Counted from the first letter of the stretch, positions 21,902 through 33,926 are shown. The stretch: 64,000 nucleotides of DNA from Hyaloperonospora brassicae (GCA_947650285.1 CANTFL010001287.1:248001-312000), one strand, 5' to 3'. Translations and numbers: made by a program. Notes: generated from the letters alone by a model not told the origin.

Positions 21902-22580
21902 GAGACGACGACCGTCCCCGCCTCGCTGCAGACGCTGTGCTGCTCAAGTATCGCAAACTACCTATATCTCGTCGTGCGTGGCACTCTCGACCCCCTCGAC
22001 GTGTATCAATAATAATGAATAGAAGATACGCTGCACTGCTTTTGTGATCACAAAACGCTTCGACTCGGCGGCCACCGGCCACAACGTTTGTTTGCAAACG
22101 TTTGTGTCGCAGTTGTTCGCTTGACTCGAGCTGTATTGCTACGACTGTTTTCGGTGCGTCTTGTCTCCTTGTTCGTCAGCAGGTGCCAGAAATTCTGCAT
22201 TGCTGGCGTCGAGGGAGTACGAGACGAACTAGGACCTTATGTGGCGTCAGCAAGAGTGTAGTTGCGATTGTATTCGGTGTAGTAATTCCGGACGACAGCG
22301 CCGGCGCCCATCTTATGGTACAGAGGGTCTCGTGTATGCAGTAGACGGCATGTAGGGCAGTCGATCTAGTAGTAGAGCGAGTAGGAGTCATGCGTCTCGA
22401 TACGAATCGCAAACGCTGAGGGAGACAGTGTGCGGTATTATTCGGTAGGCTACACAAGTCGAAGATAGTTTGCAGGTGTAAGTGTATTGCCAGACAGTTT
22501 GCAGGCAGTTTGCGGACAGTTTGCTTGAAATGTGTTATTTATAGTATTTATATATTGAATTGTTGATGTGTAGTACGTCG
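21902..22580. other. Intergenic, no gene seen
   Basis: Short open frames only. A small direct repeat (GTTTGCAGGCAGTTTGCGGACAGT type, 22497-22524) precedes an AT-rich stretch just upstream of the tRNA gene. Confidence 0.5.
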
Positions 22581-22653
22581 TCCGCGTGGCCTAATGGATA
22601 AGGCATCGCCCTCCGAAGGCGGGGATTGGGGGTTCGAGTCCCCTCGAGGACGC
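22581..22653 (+). tRNA. tRNA-Arg(CCG): tRNA-Arg (anticodon CCG)
   Basis: A cloverleaf of 73 nt: acceptor GTCCGCG pairing with CGAGGAC (one G-A mismatch), D arm around GCCTAATGGATAAGGC, anticodon stem TCGCC/GGCGG with loop CTCCGAA and anticodon CCG at 22614-22616, and T arm GGGGG-TTCGAGT-CCCCT. The internal A box (TGGCCTAATGG) and B box (GGTTCGAGTCC) are both intact. No intron. A T run follows at once, as expected for RNA polymerase III. Confidence 0.95.
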
Positions 22654-22660
22654 TTTTTCG
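22654..22660 (+). terminator. RNA polymerase III T-run terminator
   Basis: Five T residues directly after the tRNA discriminator base, with a second T run at 22685. Confidence 0.8.
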
Positions 22661-24590
22661 TTTCTGCCCGTTTTCGTTCTGCCCCTTTTTCGTTTCGACC
22701 TCGCACTTACTGGAGAAAAACCGATCATCCGTCATACCGTTACTTCTAAACAGCGTCCGATGGGTCCGCGCGGTCGAAAGTCTGAAGTACGATCGCGTAC
22801 TGGCTCTGCTGATTCGAAATGAGACGTAACCAGCTGCTGTGTGTTGTTGTCTCACGTGCGTCACCGCACCCGACGGCCTACCTATAGGATCACGTATACA
22901 TTCGAGCGACCTTTGCACGAACTGAGGAGGAAGAACCTACAACGCTTTTTCAGGAAGAGCTGTGGCTACGGAGAGACGTGGAACGCCACTGTAGGACAGA
23001 CGATCTAGAGATCCATGAAACAGGCGACTTGCATTGATCGTTTGACAAAAGTGTGGGACGACGATGTCGGAATCGGACATGACGGGAGGGGTGACATAGA
23101 CGGGAAGCGCAAACGGGTATAGCGAGCGAGACGACGACCGTCAGAGAGTTTCGGAAGCGATAGCAGCACTCAGATCGTAGTTGCTATTGCTCATATGGCA
23201 ACGTGCGACCATCAGAAGACAGCAGGAACAAGATCAAGACGCTTGGACGTTGGCCAATCTCGCATCGATCGTGGCAAGTGCGGTGCGCGTAGCTCTGATG
23301 CAGCTCGCGTCGAGAACCGCCACTTCTCTTTGTTAGGAGGCTGCAGCAATGTGACGGCCGTGGAATCAGACTCAAGTTTGTGGGTTGTCATGCATGCAGG
23401 GACGACGAAATAGGCGCTCCAGCGGTAGAAGTGTGATGCAGAAGGCAAAACGCATTGATACTCGAGTGATCGCACAATGCAGTGGACTTTGACGTAAGAC
23501 CAGCAGGAATGCGTTGACAAGGTGAGCCTCGAGGCTGGTAGGCCCAACGCTCAACAGAAGAACACACATTTGTGATGTGAAGTTTGACTGGAAGCCGTGC
23601 GATGCGAATGCATGAGCGTGTTGAGGAACAATTACAGTGTATGTCAGAGTGGACGTCATCATCGATCTTACTGTGCGCTGTGGCTAGTAGAGACGCCGCT
23701 TCGCTTGATCTAGTACTGGTTCATCGTTCACACTGCAAGGCAGGAGACAGCATGTGGTGGACAATGGTCAAATGGTTGCCATCTCGAACAAATTGAGCTC
23801 GACGGCTGAAATCATCGCAGTTCGAGCCAGCTGTCCGTCGGTGGCCATCTTCTTCGGTGGTTGGCCAAGCTGCTACGTTGGGGCTACCGCTGCTACGCTG
23901 CGTCTGCGAGCACATACGGAAAAGCATCGTTGCACAAAGGCTCGTCATAAACAATTCGATAGCAGCTGAAGCGTATACGATGTAACACTGAGAGAGGTGA
24001 GCAGCGTGTTGTGCTGCACGATCAAGGTCAAGGGTGGCGTCGTATTGTATCGATACTGGATACGACCTAAGCTGCTGTGCGCGTCATTGTGCAGAGAGCT
24101 TGACGCAAGGCGCTATCCTACACGTAAGTCGCATCGCATGGCCACGCAAGACAGACGATGCGGCGGGTGCGATTGTTCTGCAAGCAGTCAGGATCGACAA
24201 GAAGAGCTCAGCTTGCAACACTAAGGAGTAGGCACTGGCAGTGCATGGAGTGCAAATACCGTGTGAGATCATTTGTTGACGTCTACAGACCATCGGTGTC
24301 AATGTACATTGCCATCAGCTTTTTCTCCCTTCCGTAGCCAAAAAGAGGGCATAGTACAGTGATCAGTGACGTCTTTACCATTGTCAGCTTCGCATGCCGT
24401 GACGTCGGTTGACATGGAAGGAGCTCACGTACAGCGATAACCCTCAGGAAGGCCTGGATGTAAACACTGCGAGTCTTCGTTACAACTAGAGCTCGTGTGG
24501 ACTTGAGCCGAGGTACATAGCACAAATGGTAAGCGTATGCGAGAGCACAATCGAGCAGTCACATTCGTGGGCTGCCCTGCCCCCTGCAGC
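22661..24590. other. No recognisable gene
   Basis: About 1.9 kb of moderate GC with only short overlapping frames on both strands (none over about 110 codons) and no recognisable motif or splice-linked pattern. A long intergenic region or decayed gene. Confidence 0.4.
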
Positions 24591-25307
24591 TTAGACTTCA
24601 CCAGTTAGACTGCTGACAATGTCCACGACGGCCTCCTTGGCACGGGTGGCGAACGAAGGCAACAGGACGGACTCTGTGGCTGCGATTTGCTGTTTCAAAG
24701 CAGCAAATTCGCTGAGACTTTCGTGCAGAGTCGACGCCATCACCCCTTCGACCGTGTCAGGAGCCTTGAAGATGTCTCTGCCAATGCGTTTGTGCCCGAA
24801 GAGTCCTCGTTTCGACTTGTGTGTCTGCGGCTGACCGTCACCGCTGTCGAATGCTCGAGCTCGACTCGCCGTCGAGGTGCTGTCGTTGACACCCATGATG
24901 GTGTCAATGACGCTCGTGAGACTGTCGGGGTCGCCCGGCGTTTGATTCTGGTCGTAGATTCGACCAGATTGTTTCAGATCGTTCATGGCATCGACTGCGG
25001 CGTTCGTACTCATGCGCGCGGCTTTAATCTCCGACATGGTGGGGCTCTTGCTCGTGCTGATCCGTCGAGCCACGTACCGCAAGTCCCTCGCAATGCTTTT
25101 TGCGACGCGAATGTCGCTCCTCATAGAGTAGTAGGACGACTGGCGCAAGTACGCGCCACGACGTCGATCGTACTTGCCGAGGACCCTCTTCAGCGTCTTG
25201 AGACTTTGCGTGATGCTGTCCGCTGCCTTGGCGAGCGAGACCTTGAGCTTGCCGAACGCTTGCTCAGTGGCAGTAGGCGTGCTGCGGTCACGAGCAGCTT
25301 TCGTCAT
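24591..25307 (-). CDS. Unknown protein, paralogue A of a divergent pair
   Basis: A 238-residue, ATG-started, single-exon protein of unknown function. It is clearly related by eye to the gene at 25845 on the other strand: SLKTLKRVLGKYD vs CLETLKKRLSEFD, SMRSDIRVAKSIARDLRYV vs YMQSDIRKAKYISAALKSV, and near the C-terminus LLPSFATRAKEAVVDIV vs LLLSIIDRAKEVVRDMK. Mostly helical and basic at the N-terminal half, with a Ser/Thr-rich linker (residues about 125-165). No signal peptide or membrane segment. Likely a lineage-specific family. The two copies diverge enough that the duplication is not recent. Confidence 0.65.
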   Translation of the reverse strand: MTKAARDRSTPTATEQAFGKLKVSLAKAADSITQSLKTLKRVLGKYDRRRGAYLRQSSYYSMRSDIRVAKSIARDLRYVARRISTSKSPTMSEIKAARMSTNAAVDAMNDLKQSGRIYDQNQTPGDPDSLTSVIDTIMGVNDSTSTASRARAFDSGDGQPQTHKSKRGLFGHKRIGRDIFKAPDTVEGVMASTLHESLSEFAALKQQIAATESVLLPSFATRAKEAVVDIVSSLTGEV

Positions 25308-25844
25308 ATTGCAGCATCAATGTAGACGTTCGAGGTGGGTTTCACGATGGCAACTGACGAACGTGGACGATGGTGTTGTTTTTCTCTGTATCAGAATGAA
25401 GCCGTTGTGTGAGAATAGCTCCTGGAGTTGATGGCTGAGAGGCTGAAAGTGACCATTGCGACCTGAATGTGCATGTCTCAGTTTACTAAGCGCGTGAGGT
25501 GATCGCTCTCGTCACGAACAAGCGGACAAAAGCGTTGCCGGCTCTTTTGCACCGGTCGCGACAAGAGCGACTTGTCCGACATAGTTTGTGCATATCGCAC
25601 GAAGACGATTTATGCACGAGAACGACGGACCCGTGCGGGTGCGACATGCATCTGCCCACTTGCAGCCATGAGGGAGCAGCAATATCAGCACAAAGTCTGC
25701 TGACGGCAGCCATTAGGCCCATCCACACGTTGGCCGTTCACGTGGCAGGCGAATTCCTTGACGCCCGTTCCCACAATTCCTTTTCGTATTCCAAACAAGT
25801 ACGTGCTCTCGGGTCACACGGCACTTCGAATCGAGCTGCGAACG
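25308..25844. promoter_or_regulatory. Intergenic between divergent paralogues
   Basis: 537 bp between the two start codons; must carry both promoters and could act bidirectionally. I see no clear initiator match. No other gene is supported. Confidence 0.35.
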
Positions 25845-26552
25845 ATGGGCAGGTCTTCCATTGACCGTAAAGTCATAATAAGCGAAGAGTTTACATCGCT
25901 GGCAAAAGTGCTGGTTCGAACGGCTGACGACGCGGCCACGTGCCTGGAGACGCTGAAGAAGAGGTTGTCCGAGTTTGACAATCTCCATCACAGCCACGAC
26001 CTTCACGCAGCGAAAACGTACATGCAGAGCGACATTCGTAAGGCTAAGTACATCTCAGCGGCGCTGAAAAGCGTGGCCCAGCAGATACGTCAGAACCTCG
26101 ATAGGCCTTCCAAAACGGACGTAAAAGCCGCTTACAGCATGATGAATAGCACTGCTAAGGCGATGGGGTTCTTGGTCGTGACGGCCCACAACTACGATCT
26201 GAGAATGGAGCAGTCGGAGCGGAGGGTCAAGGACGCAGATAAAGTGGCTGCCCACGAGCGCGACCAAAGAAATGAGCGTGACGAGGGTGGCAACCCGGCA
26301 GAAGTCTGCAGTGCCGACTGTCTAAGGCACTCAGACGACACTGTTGAAGTGCTTGTGAGGTCGACGTTGCGTGACAACTTCAGCCTCAACGGCTTGAGCT
26401 GCCAAGCCAGTGCTGCGGAAAACGCGTTGCTGTTGCTCTCCATTATCGATCGCGCCAAAGAGGTGGTGCGTGATATGAAACATAAGCTCAAGGGCAAGTC
26501 GAGTCCGGCGTACACGACTGACCGATCCGTGACCTCGATGAAGAACATTTAG
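25845..26552 (+). CDS. Unknown protein, paralogue B of a divergent pair
   Basis: A 235-residue single-exon protein starting at the first ATG in the frame (MGRSSIDRK), which gives almost the same length as paralogue A (238). It aligns by eye with paralogue A over the helical N-terminal region, a PSKTDVKAAYSMMNSTAKAM segment (A: SPTMSEIKAARMSTNAAVDAM) and the C-terminal helix. The middle linker is highly charged (ERDQRNERDEGGN) and unlike that of A. It contains no recognised domain, signal peptide or membrane span. Function unknown. Confidence 0.65.
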   Translation: MGRSSIDRKVIISEEFTSLAKVLVRTADDAATCLETLKKRLSEFDNLHHSHDLHAAKTYMQSDIRKAKYISAALKSVAQQIRQNLDRPSKTDVKAAYSMMNSTAKAMGFLVVTAHNYDLRMEQSERRVKDADKVAAHERDQRNERDEGGNPAEVCSADCLRHSDDTVEVLVRSTLRDNFSLNGLSCQASAAENALLLLSIIDRAKEVVRDMKHKLKGKSSPAYTTDRSVTSMKNI

Positions 26553-26898
26553 TCGACGATCGATGATAGTTGTCATTCTCCTCGAGGCAGTGGGTGCCCA
26601 CTAGTAAGTACATCAGCATTTTATCCTGTACCAGTGCATACCACAATACATAGCTTTGACGACAGGTTGTAAAGCCCATGTTTTGTGTGCGCTTCCGACA
26701 TATCGCACGGCACTGTCCTTGCTGTAGAATTGCTTGACCATTAATTCACAATTTGACCGACGCCACCCAGTGGCTGCATCGCTTGAGGATGACACTATCC
26801 CTCCCTCCTCTTTCTCTCTCACTCCATCATCTAGTAGACCTGTCTATCATAACTATACACATCGCGCAGGCGCTCAATCACTCGCTGCCGCTTGGCAC
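26553..26898. other. Intergenic between convergent genes
   Basis: 345 bp between the stop codons of paralogue B and the SulP gene; includes a CT-rich stretch at 26805-26830. No gene seen. Confidence 0.5.
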
Positions 26899-29022
26899 TC
26901 ACACCTGGTTGCTCGACGTCAAGGCGGCCGGCCCGGCCGAGACGGATTTATCTGCGAGAGACGGCAGGTCGCGCAGCATGAGCACAGCTTCTTCCAGCGA
27001 AATCGTAGGGTCGTTGGACAGAATGCGCTTGAGCAAGTTCGTAGCGGCCAGCGCGTCTCTCAATCGGCTCTTGGCATTGGCCATCGCAAAGCGCACTTTG
27101 CGCACCGCCAGCTTCTCTTGCGTGTCCGACATCACTTGAATCGTTGTTGCGTCCATGTCGTTCATGTGGAACATGTCCAACACCACTCCACGCGTCGTGA
27201 TCCCCATCGTCTGCAGCCGCATCATCTCGCGTTCAATGCATTGTGCGACCCGTTCGCAGTTGGCAAAGTACAGTGAGCCCTCCACACGAACGGCAATGAT
27301 GTCGCCCAAGTGCTTTGCCTCTGGATACACTGCCCGGTCAACATAGCTGCCGTTCTCGAGCTCGCCCAGAACGACAATGGGCTGCACCTTGGACTTCCAC
27401 ATGAGCGCCAAGATAGAGCAGACGATCGAGGCGATCAAGCCGTTGAGCACGCCGAGACCTAAAGTCATGGAGAACGACGACGCCCACACGAAAAAGTCGT
27501 CCCGCTTGACGCGGTACAACCACTTGGCCTCCCGGAACTCAACCAGAGTCCAGCCAGCTACGATGATGATGGATGCCAGCGTCGCACTGGGCAAGTAGTA
27601 CAGCAATCCTGTCAACGTGTACAGCGAAAGGATCACAAGGAGACACGTGATGATCGAAGCCACCTGCGTGCGGGCATTCTGCAAGTTGACAGCCGTGCGC
27701 GACATGCCACCGGTGGGCGGCACGCCCTGGAAGAACCCACAGATGACACTGGCAATGCCAATGCCAGTCAGCTCCTGCTCCGTGATAACGTTCTCTCCGC
27801 GCTGGATGGCCAAGCGCTTGGCCATCGATATGCTCGACAGGAACACCACAATGGACGCGGTGACGGAGTTGTACAAGATCGTGCCGAAGCGATCAGTGTG
27901 AATGAGGTGCGCGTTGAAGCCGTACCACGGCACTTGGGGGCCCGGGAACCCGCCCGAGATCGTGCCCGTCAAGATGATGCGGGACGGTCCCAGCATGTGG
28001 CCGACAGTGCCTCCGAAGATGCAGACGACGAACGGCCCGAGGTCGCAGAGCATCCGCAGTAGGAACCGAGCGAACTGGAACCCTTTCGACGTGGGCACGT
28101 CCCGCGCGCGTTCGCTCTTCCGCGCGTCGGCCATCGACTCGCGCTCGTCGACGGGCGTCGGTTGGGTCTGGTTGGCCGCGTACGACAAGTCCGAGAGGGA
28201 GAACCCCTGGCCCGAGTTCGTCACCGGCGCGAGGAAGCGCTCTTCTTCGTCGCCTTTGCCCGGTTCCTTGACGATGGACGTGTCGTCGCTATTGAAGAGC
28301 TGCAGCTGCACGGGCGACGGGAAACACCGTCGCTTGATCTTCTTGAGGGCGATGAGGTAGAGGCACGAGGCCGCCGCGACGCCGAGCGCGTTCACGTTCG
28401 TGTGCTGCACGTTGCGCAGCAACTCGTACACCTTAATCGGCGGGTACTCGGACGACTTGACCGTGATCCCGAGCGCATTGCAGACCTGCGAGAGCATAAT
28501 GAGTAGTCCGCCTGCAGAGATGAAGCCGCCCATGACGGGCCGCGAGAAGAAGTCGGCGATCTGACTGAGGTTCAGGACCCGGAGCAAGAGCAGGATGGCG
28601 CCAATGAGGAACGACATGAAGATGACGGTCGCAATGCGCTCGTCTTCGTCTTCAATGTCTTCCAGCGTCGAGCCCACGAGGAGCGAGACTTCCGAGCCAC
28701 TGGCCACCGACAGCACTGTGCTCGAGCCAAAGATCGGGTACACGAGCGGCGAGATCGCGGCCGTGTGGAGGCCGTAGTGCGCCGGCACGTGCATGATCGT
28801 CGAGAGCGAGACCTCCTGCGGAATGAGCATCATGGCGACTGTGATACCCGCGACGAGGTCGTACTTGAAGTCGCGCTCGAAGCTGTACTCGGGCAGCCAG
28901 CGGAAAATGGGCGCGTAGTGCTGGAGGCGTTGCCGCCACGTGGGCGGCGGCAGTGCGAAGCGGTCGGTGCTGCTGCTGCTGCTGCTACTGCCGCCACAGA
29001 GCGCCCGTTGAAGCCACGACAT
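26899..29022 (-). CDS. SulP/SLC26 family anion (sulfate) transporter
   Basis: A 707-residue single-exon membrane protein. It starts at the ATG (MSWLQRALCGG), with an initiator-like element 43 bp upstream; the frame is open further up but without ATG. The SulP signature region is present: YDLVAGITVAMMLIPQEVS, then TAAISPLVYPIFGSS and multiple hydrophobic spans (VIFMSFLIGAILLLLRVL, GVAAASCLYLIALKKI, VICGFFQGVPPTGGMSRTAV, IITCLLVILSLYTLTGLLY). A C-terminal STAS domain follows (RVEGSLYFANCERVAQCIE, GVVLDMFHMNDMDATTI). Predicted to exchange sulfate or other anions at the plasma membrane or a vacuolar membrane; the substrate cannot be told from sequence. A hydrophilic loop with acidic and Ser-rich stretches sits between spans (about 28170-28330). 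Confidence 0.92.
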   Translation of the reverse strand: MSWLQRALCGGSSSSSSSTDRFALPPPTWRQRLQHYAPIFRWLPEYSFERDFKYDLVAGITVAMMLIPQEVSLSTIMHVPAHYGLHTAAISPLVYPIFGSSTVLSVASGSEVSLLVGSTLEDIEDEDERIATVIFMSFLIGAILLLLRVLNLSQIADFFSRPVMGGFISAGGLLIMLSQVCNALGITVKSSEYPPIKVYELLRNVQHTNVNALGVAAASCLYLIALKKIKRRCFPSPVQLQLFNSDDTSIVKEPGKGDEEERFLAPVTNSGQGFSLSDLSYAANQTQPTPVDERESMADARKSERARDVPTSKGFQFARFLLRMLCDLGPFVVCIFGGTVGHMLGPSRIILTGTISGGFPGPQVPWYGFNAHLIHTDRFGTILYNSVTASIVVFLSSISMAKRLAIQRGENVITEQELTGIGIASVICGFFQGVPPTGGMSRTAVNLQNARTQVASIITCLLVILSLYTLTGLLYYLPSATLASIIIVAGWTLVEFREAKWLYRVKRDDFFVWASSFSMTLGLGVLNGLIASIVCSILALMWKSKVQPIVVLGELENGSYVDRAVYPEAKHLGDIIAVRVEGSLYFANCERVAQCIEREMMRLQTMGITTRGVVLDMFHMNDMDATTIQVMSDTQEKLAVRKVRFAMANAKSRLRDALAATNLLKRILSNDPTISLEEAVLMLRDLPSLADKSVSAGPAALTSSNQV

Positions 29023-29064
29023 GGGGCAATGGACAGCGGCCGAAGGACGTGCACGAGGAGCGGC

Positions 29065-29079
29065 GAAACGCGAAATGGG
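29065..29079 (-). promoter_or_regulatory. Initiator-like element of the SulP gene
   Basis: Read on the minus strand, CCCATTTCGCGTTTC is close to the oomycete Inr (CATT-YYN-CAWTTT with the A replaced by G), 43 bp upstream of the start codon at 29022. It supports that ATG rather than a further upstream start. Confidence 0.4.
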
Positions 29080-32000
29080 CGCAATCGGCACGGGGCGATA
29101 TGGCTCCCCGAGTCGGCATCAGGTCGGGGGAACAGGTGGAGGCTGTGGATGACGGGGGAGCGCTCGGGTCGGCTCGATGGAGCCAAAGAAAAGGACCGCA
29201 AGCTGTGCGGCAGGGCGGCCGCTGGCTGCCAGACTGGAGAGGAGCAGCAGTAGCAGTATACAGTGCCGCCGTCGCGAAGACGTGGGAAGAAGACCCCATC
29301 GGATCGGAGACGCAGATCGGATGGATTTGCACGCTCTGCGAAAGAGAGCGGACGTGGCCGCGCGGGTTTCTCGCTCGATGGCGATGCGCGGAGCGGCGTG
29401 GCAGCCACTTGCTCAGGAATGGCGCGTCAGCGGTGTTGCAGGCTCAGGAAAACGGGAAGCGAAGGGACGACACAAAGCTTAGAGACACTGCGACGTGTCT
29501 GTGTGCGTGCCGTTGACTTGACGCGGTCCGTCCGCGGCCAGCAGGCGTCGACACGGAAGAGGGACACGCACAGGACCTGCGTTTCCACGTGGGTCTGCCG
29601 ATCCACCTGACCCCGCAAGACAGACAGACGTCGCAGCTCGCAGCTGCAACTCACGTTCGCATGCGAGTGCGATTTGACAGCGACAAGTGGACGTGACGAA
29701 TCTCGGCGCAGATTGTCGGTGCGAAGGAGGCGAGAGAGCTCGGGGGCGCTCGACCTGCTTTCGGCAGATTCCGCACACGTCTGCTTTTTGAGGACACACG
29801 AACGACAGCAGGCGGTGGGCCAAGATTCAGTCACGTTGGAGCTCTGGCCCTTCGTGAAGCTGTTGAGGGGACGCGACACGCGCAACTCGCTGGTAGCCCA
29901 AAGCGCATGTGGTGGCGGACGATAGCGTGACGTCACTCTCGCAGTGCTCTTGTCACAAGGGAGTAGTCGATAACTCGCCTGGCTGGAGGTCTGATCAGGC
30001 AGGTAAGTACATGAGGAGAAAGCTCTCGCTCAAAGCACTTGATGATGTTAGGCAACACCACCGTAAGCGTTGCTCCCTTCTGCAGTATATCCACTGCTGG
30101 TTCACCATCCACTGTTGACACCACAGTCATGACCATTGTCAACACAGTCTTGACCATTGTCACCACAGTCTTGACCATTGTCACCGCAGTCATGACCATT
30201 GTCACCACAGTCTCGACCTTTTCGTGCGGTAGCAAAAGACCCGTTCACCTACGAGAGCGCTCGTTCGAATCTTGGAAAAGCCCCTCGTTGGGGGTAAAGA
30301 AAGACCGATCCAGCAAACCGCCGCACACTGTCAGAAGCTGCCGTCGTCGCAGCAGCTCACATGGATGTAGACTCAGTGTGAAGACAGTCGACGTCATACT
30401 AGCCAGACAACAAGCGTCAGCCACCACTGGTTGATTCGACTCGTTCGGCCTACAGAGTCTGGAGCTATCGAAAGGCTCGACGAACAAGATGGCTTGCACT
30501 AGAAAGCGCGTTTGACAAGAAGCTCCTGCAAGAGATCGAGGGAAACGAATCTACCTGAGGTAACTCGTTTCCCGCTGACGCATCACGTAAAATCTAGCAC
30601 ACAAAATTTCTCTGAGCCGTGCTATGTGTCCAGATCGCATACTCTGATCCGTAGGGCTATAGCCCGTGACGACAAAACAGCAGGAGGATCGGAAGACAGA
30701 ATCTGGTCGGGACCCCACGGGAAGCCCGTGTCTCACGTGTTTAGGCAAGGAGGGATCGCTTACAGCATGAAAAAGACACGTCGTCGCAATCATGCAGGAA
30801 AGGCGCAGCGCGCCAATTCGACATGAACACATGTCACACTCGTAGCGACGAGTGTTGCTCTGCTCTCTGCACTTCGAGTAGTAACTTTGCCTCCAGACAG
30901 CTCGTCGGTTTGAGCCCGTGCTTTACTGCGTTTGAACCAAAAGAGTTATCAAACTCATGCACTCCTGCAGTCAATATTCAGCATTGGACCAGTTGGACGT
31001 ACCTTTTGCACGATATAGCGGGGGACGAAAATGTAAAAAGGTTTGTAATGCAGCGCACGTCACGCCACTACGTCTCGCTAGGCTTTCACATACGCGGCTG
31101 GTTACGACTTGAAGATGCTTTGAGCGCAATCTGGCAAACATGGGCACACACGGCATGTCGAAATAGCAGCTACACGTAGCTGTCTGGACTTCCGTCACCA
31201 TGGCTTCTGGTGCTTCTGTGCACAGAGACGTTCATAGCGTGGCAAAAGTGCAAGAAACGGCGTATCGTCACCAAGCCCTGGAATGTACCGATGAAGCCAG
31301 GGGCGCTCCGACCAACAACAAAGAGGCGGATATCCAACACGTGAAGTGTCATACAATTGTTTCCACAGACCGCTGCGGCGCGATTCAGCTGATGTGACTT
31401 CCTACTGATTGCAGACGCCAAGGATGGTGGACATGTCATTCCGCAGTCATCATGCGCATCTCCTAACACTTTTGGACGGATGCAGTCGTCCCATCAACCT
31501 TGCTCACTGCACTCGTGTGCACATTTGTGGCACTTAGTGCTCTCATATGTTACCGACGCCTTCAACAAGTATGCTTCTCACCTAAAGCGTCGGATTCAAT
31601 GTTTGCCTGCAGGCGTTCTGCTGAATAATTGCCTTTACACAATGCTCACGGATACACGTCACGGTGCATTACGTGCTCTGTGTGGAAAGGCAAGATGTGG
31701 GATGGAGCAAGTCTCTTTCGTTGGATTAAGACAAAACGAAGGTGCTACGATGGGAATGGCACCGTCTAGTTGCAAATGCTTGTCTTGCAAAGCCGCGTCT
31801 TTTGGGTCAGGCCACACGACCAAGTGCGTTCATTTTTGCATCATGGACGGCTACAGCACTAGTGCACGTCAAGTATTGACCATCCCAAACGTTTTGGGGG
31901 GACGTTGTATTTGAATGAGCAACGACAGGCAACTTCATTGATAATAATTCGGTACCTCCCCTAAAATCTGCTTGTATGACTCGTGAAGTACTGGTACGAA

Positions 32001-33926
32001 TGATTGCGCCGGTACTTCCCACGGGCTGCCGGCTGCTTTGTCAACCTGTTTTTGAAGACATTCTACCTTTTATGGCCGACTAGCTTGAGTCCGACGATGC
32101 GGGACCATACAACAAGGCAAGAAGGCGGCGGGAGCGACCAAACGTTTCAAGGCACACAAGGTTCCACAAGACCATTGGTTTAAAAATGGGCCAACCGTTC
32201 CTGTCTGCCTATCAACCTTCATCGTGATTCGATGAAAAGCTAAGCTGCAAACGTCCTAAACGCAGTCAACTTCTTGCCAAAAGAGTGTGTGCTGACAAAT
32301 ATAGCCACCTGTGAAAGGGGCTGAACGACGAACTGACATCGAAGTTTGATTCTTATGTAATCTTGTTACTACAGTTCAGGGGGGTGCACACGCGGGACCG
32401 TACAATTGTGTGACAAGAGCAGGTTCTCACGTAGCTCAAAGCTTGAGATAGGTTTAGGCTGGACAAATTAGTACAATGTAACGCTGCAGGTTCATGATAA
32501 TCATGGTAAACGGGTCTCCGATCATTACAGTCGAAACCTGCATTTCACATTACAATAAATTATAGTCAGATTGCAGCAATATATCCCTGGGACTTCTTAC
32601 AATATACTGCGTTTAATTTATCGTCTCCATCATAACAGGATGAGGAGTGTGATAAGCAAATTCATTCATATTCCCACATTCCATCGTGAGTTGCCTACAT
32701 GCCTTTTAATGCATGTACATACTGTACCCTATTTTGTCAACCCTCTTTGACCTACAGTCGATCCACTTTCCATGGCGTTCCAGCCAATGCCACACCTTGT
32801 CTGAGATCATATCTCGTACCCGGGTCGAAATTTAGCAGCGTTCCACGATAGTGAGGTCCAAAAACTTACCGTAGAAATTGATCGATATTTTTGGCAACAT
32901 CACACGCGTTCATGTCGCCAGGCGAAGGATGTTAGTCTCACTACTTTGTGCTTTCGACGCATCAGCGTGTTGGACTTTCTGACAGGGAATCAAAGTCATG
33001 AATACTTACCTGATGCTCATACATTGATCAAAACGTCTAAAGGGTAGAACCTCACTTGAAGCCGTTTTTACAAAAAAGTATGTCTTGCTCACAGGTAATG
33101 TGATATATAGCCCATAACTTTCAGAGGCTGAGCTCTGTTCACCTCCACTTCCTCGAGGAAAATCAGAACCTAGTTATATCTAAGAAGGCGTCTCACGCCT
33201 TTTGGGACAACTCCTCGCGCCGAACCAACTCTCTGGTTTGCGACGCGATAAGTCCGATACACGACGACATCATAATATTGAACGAGTATGAAAATTCTGC
33301 CTTTGTGAATCAAAATATGCAGCACTGCACACAAAACTGATGTAAAGCCTATTTACGACAATATCTAGTAGCAGCTGACAAAATACTTCACTTTCAATAT
33401 TGAAGCCTACTGACTTAATCATCAATATCATTAAGCTAAAACGCGACGCGCAATGAGTAGATAGGATGGTCACCATCATGTATGCAAACGGATCGCTGCA
33501 TTGCTGCATGTGGCCAGGTGCGAAATTGCAATGCAATGCATTGATTGTAACTGTGCTATTCACAATTTTACACATTTTTATCCGCAAAAGCCCTCATTAC
33601 AATCATCCATCCGATACTCGATTTTACTTTGCGGAGGTGCAAAAGAGAAGAGCATCTTCTTTGACCCATTGATACCCGAGTCATGGTTGCGGCAGTTGGG
33701 CCATCACGACGCCGAAAACAGATTAGCTGCGCAAATGAGTAACTATAGAACGATCTGTCGACGAACAAGACGTCGAATCGATCCTACTCGATATTTCATC
33801 ACTCTTCTTGTGTAATTGACGACGCGAGGTTAGGATATGCATAATGATGTAAATCTACCATGTCACGTGGTATACATAATCTGTTTGTATGCCATCAGAG
33901 AGACACGTGACCGGCGATAACAGTCT
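29080..33926. other. Long region without recognisable genes
   Basis: GC falls from left to right. Open frames are short (at most about 190 codons, 29 kb) and show no domain. It holds one 21-bp tandem repeat at 30114-30215. Low-complexity AT-rich DNA from 31.9 kb on looks like decayed transposon sequence, but I cannot name a family. Confidence 0.4.
30114..30215. repeat. 21-bp tandem repeat, about 5 copies
   Basis: Units of the form CAGTCTTGACCATTGTCACC(A) repeat nearly five times with one or two changes each. The unit length is a multiple of three, and both strands stay open across it (plus: TVLTIVTTVLTIV; minus: TVVTMVKTVVTMV). Whether either strand is translated is unknown. Confidence 0.85.

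Noticed and set aside
22535..22918. Minus-strand frame of 127 codons containing LEGTRTPNPRLRRAMPYPLG
   Set aside because: It is the reverse strand of the tRNA-Arg gene; such translations are well-known artefacts.
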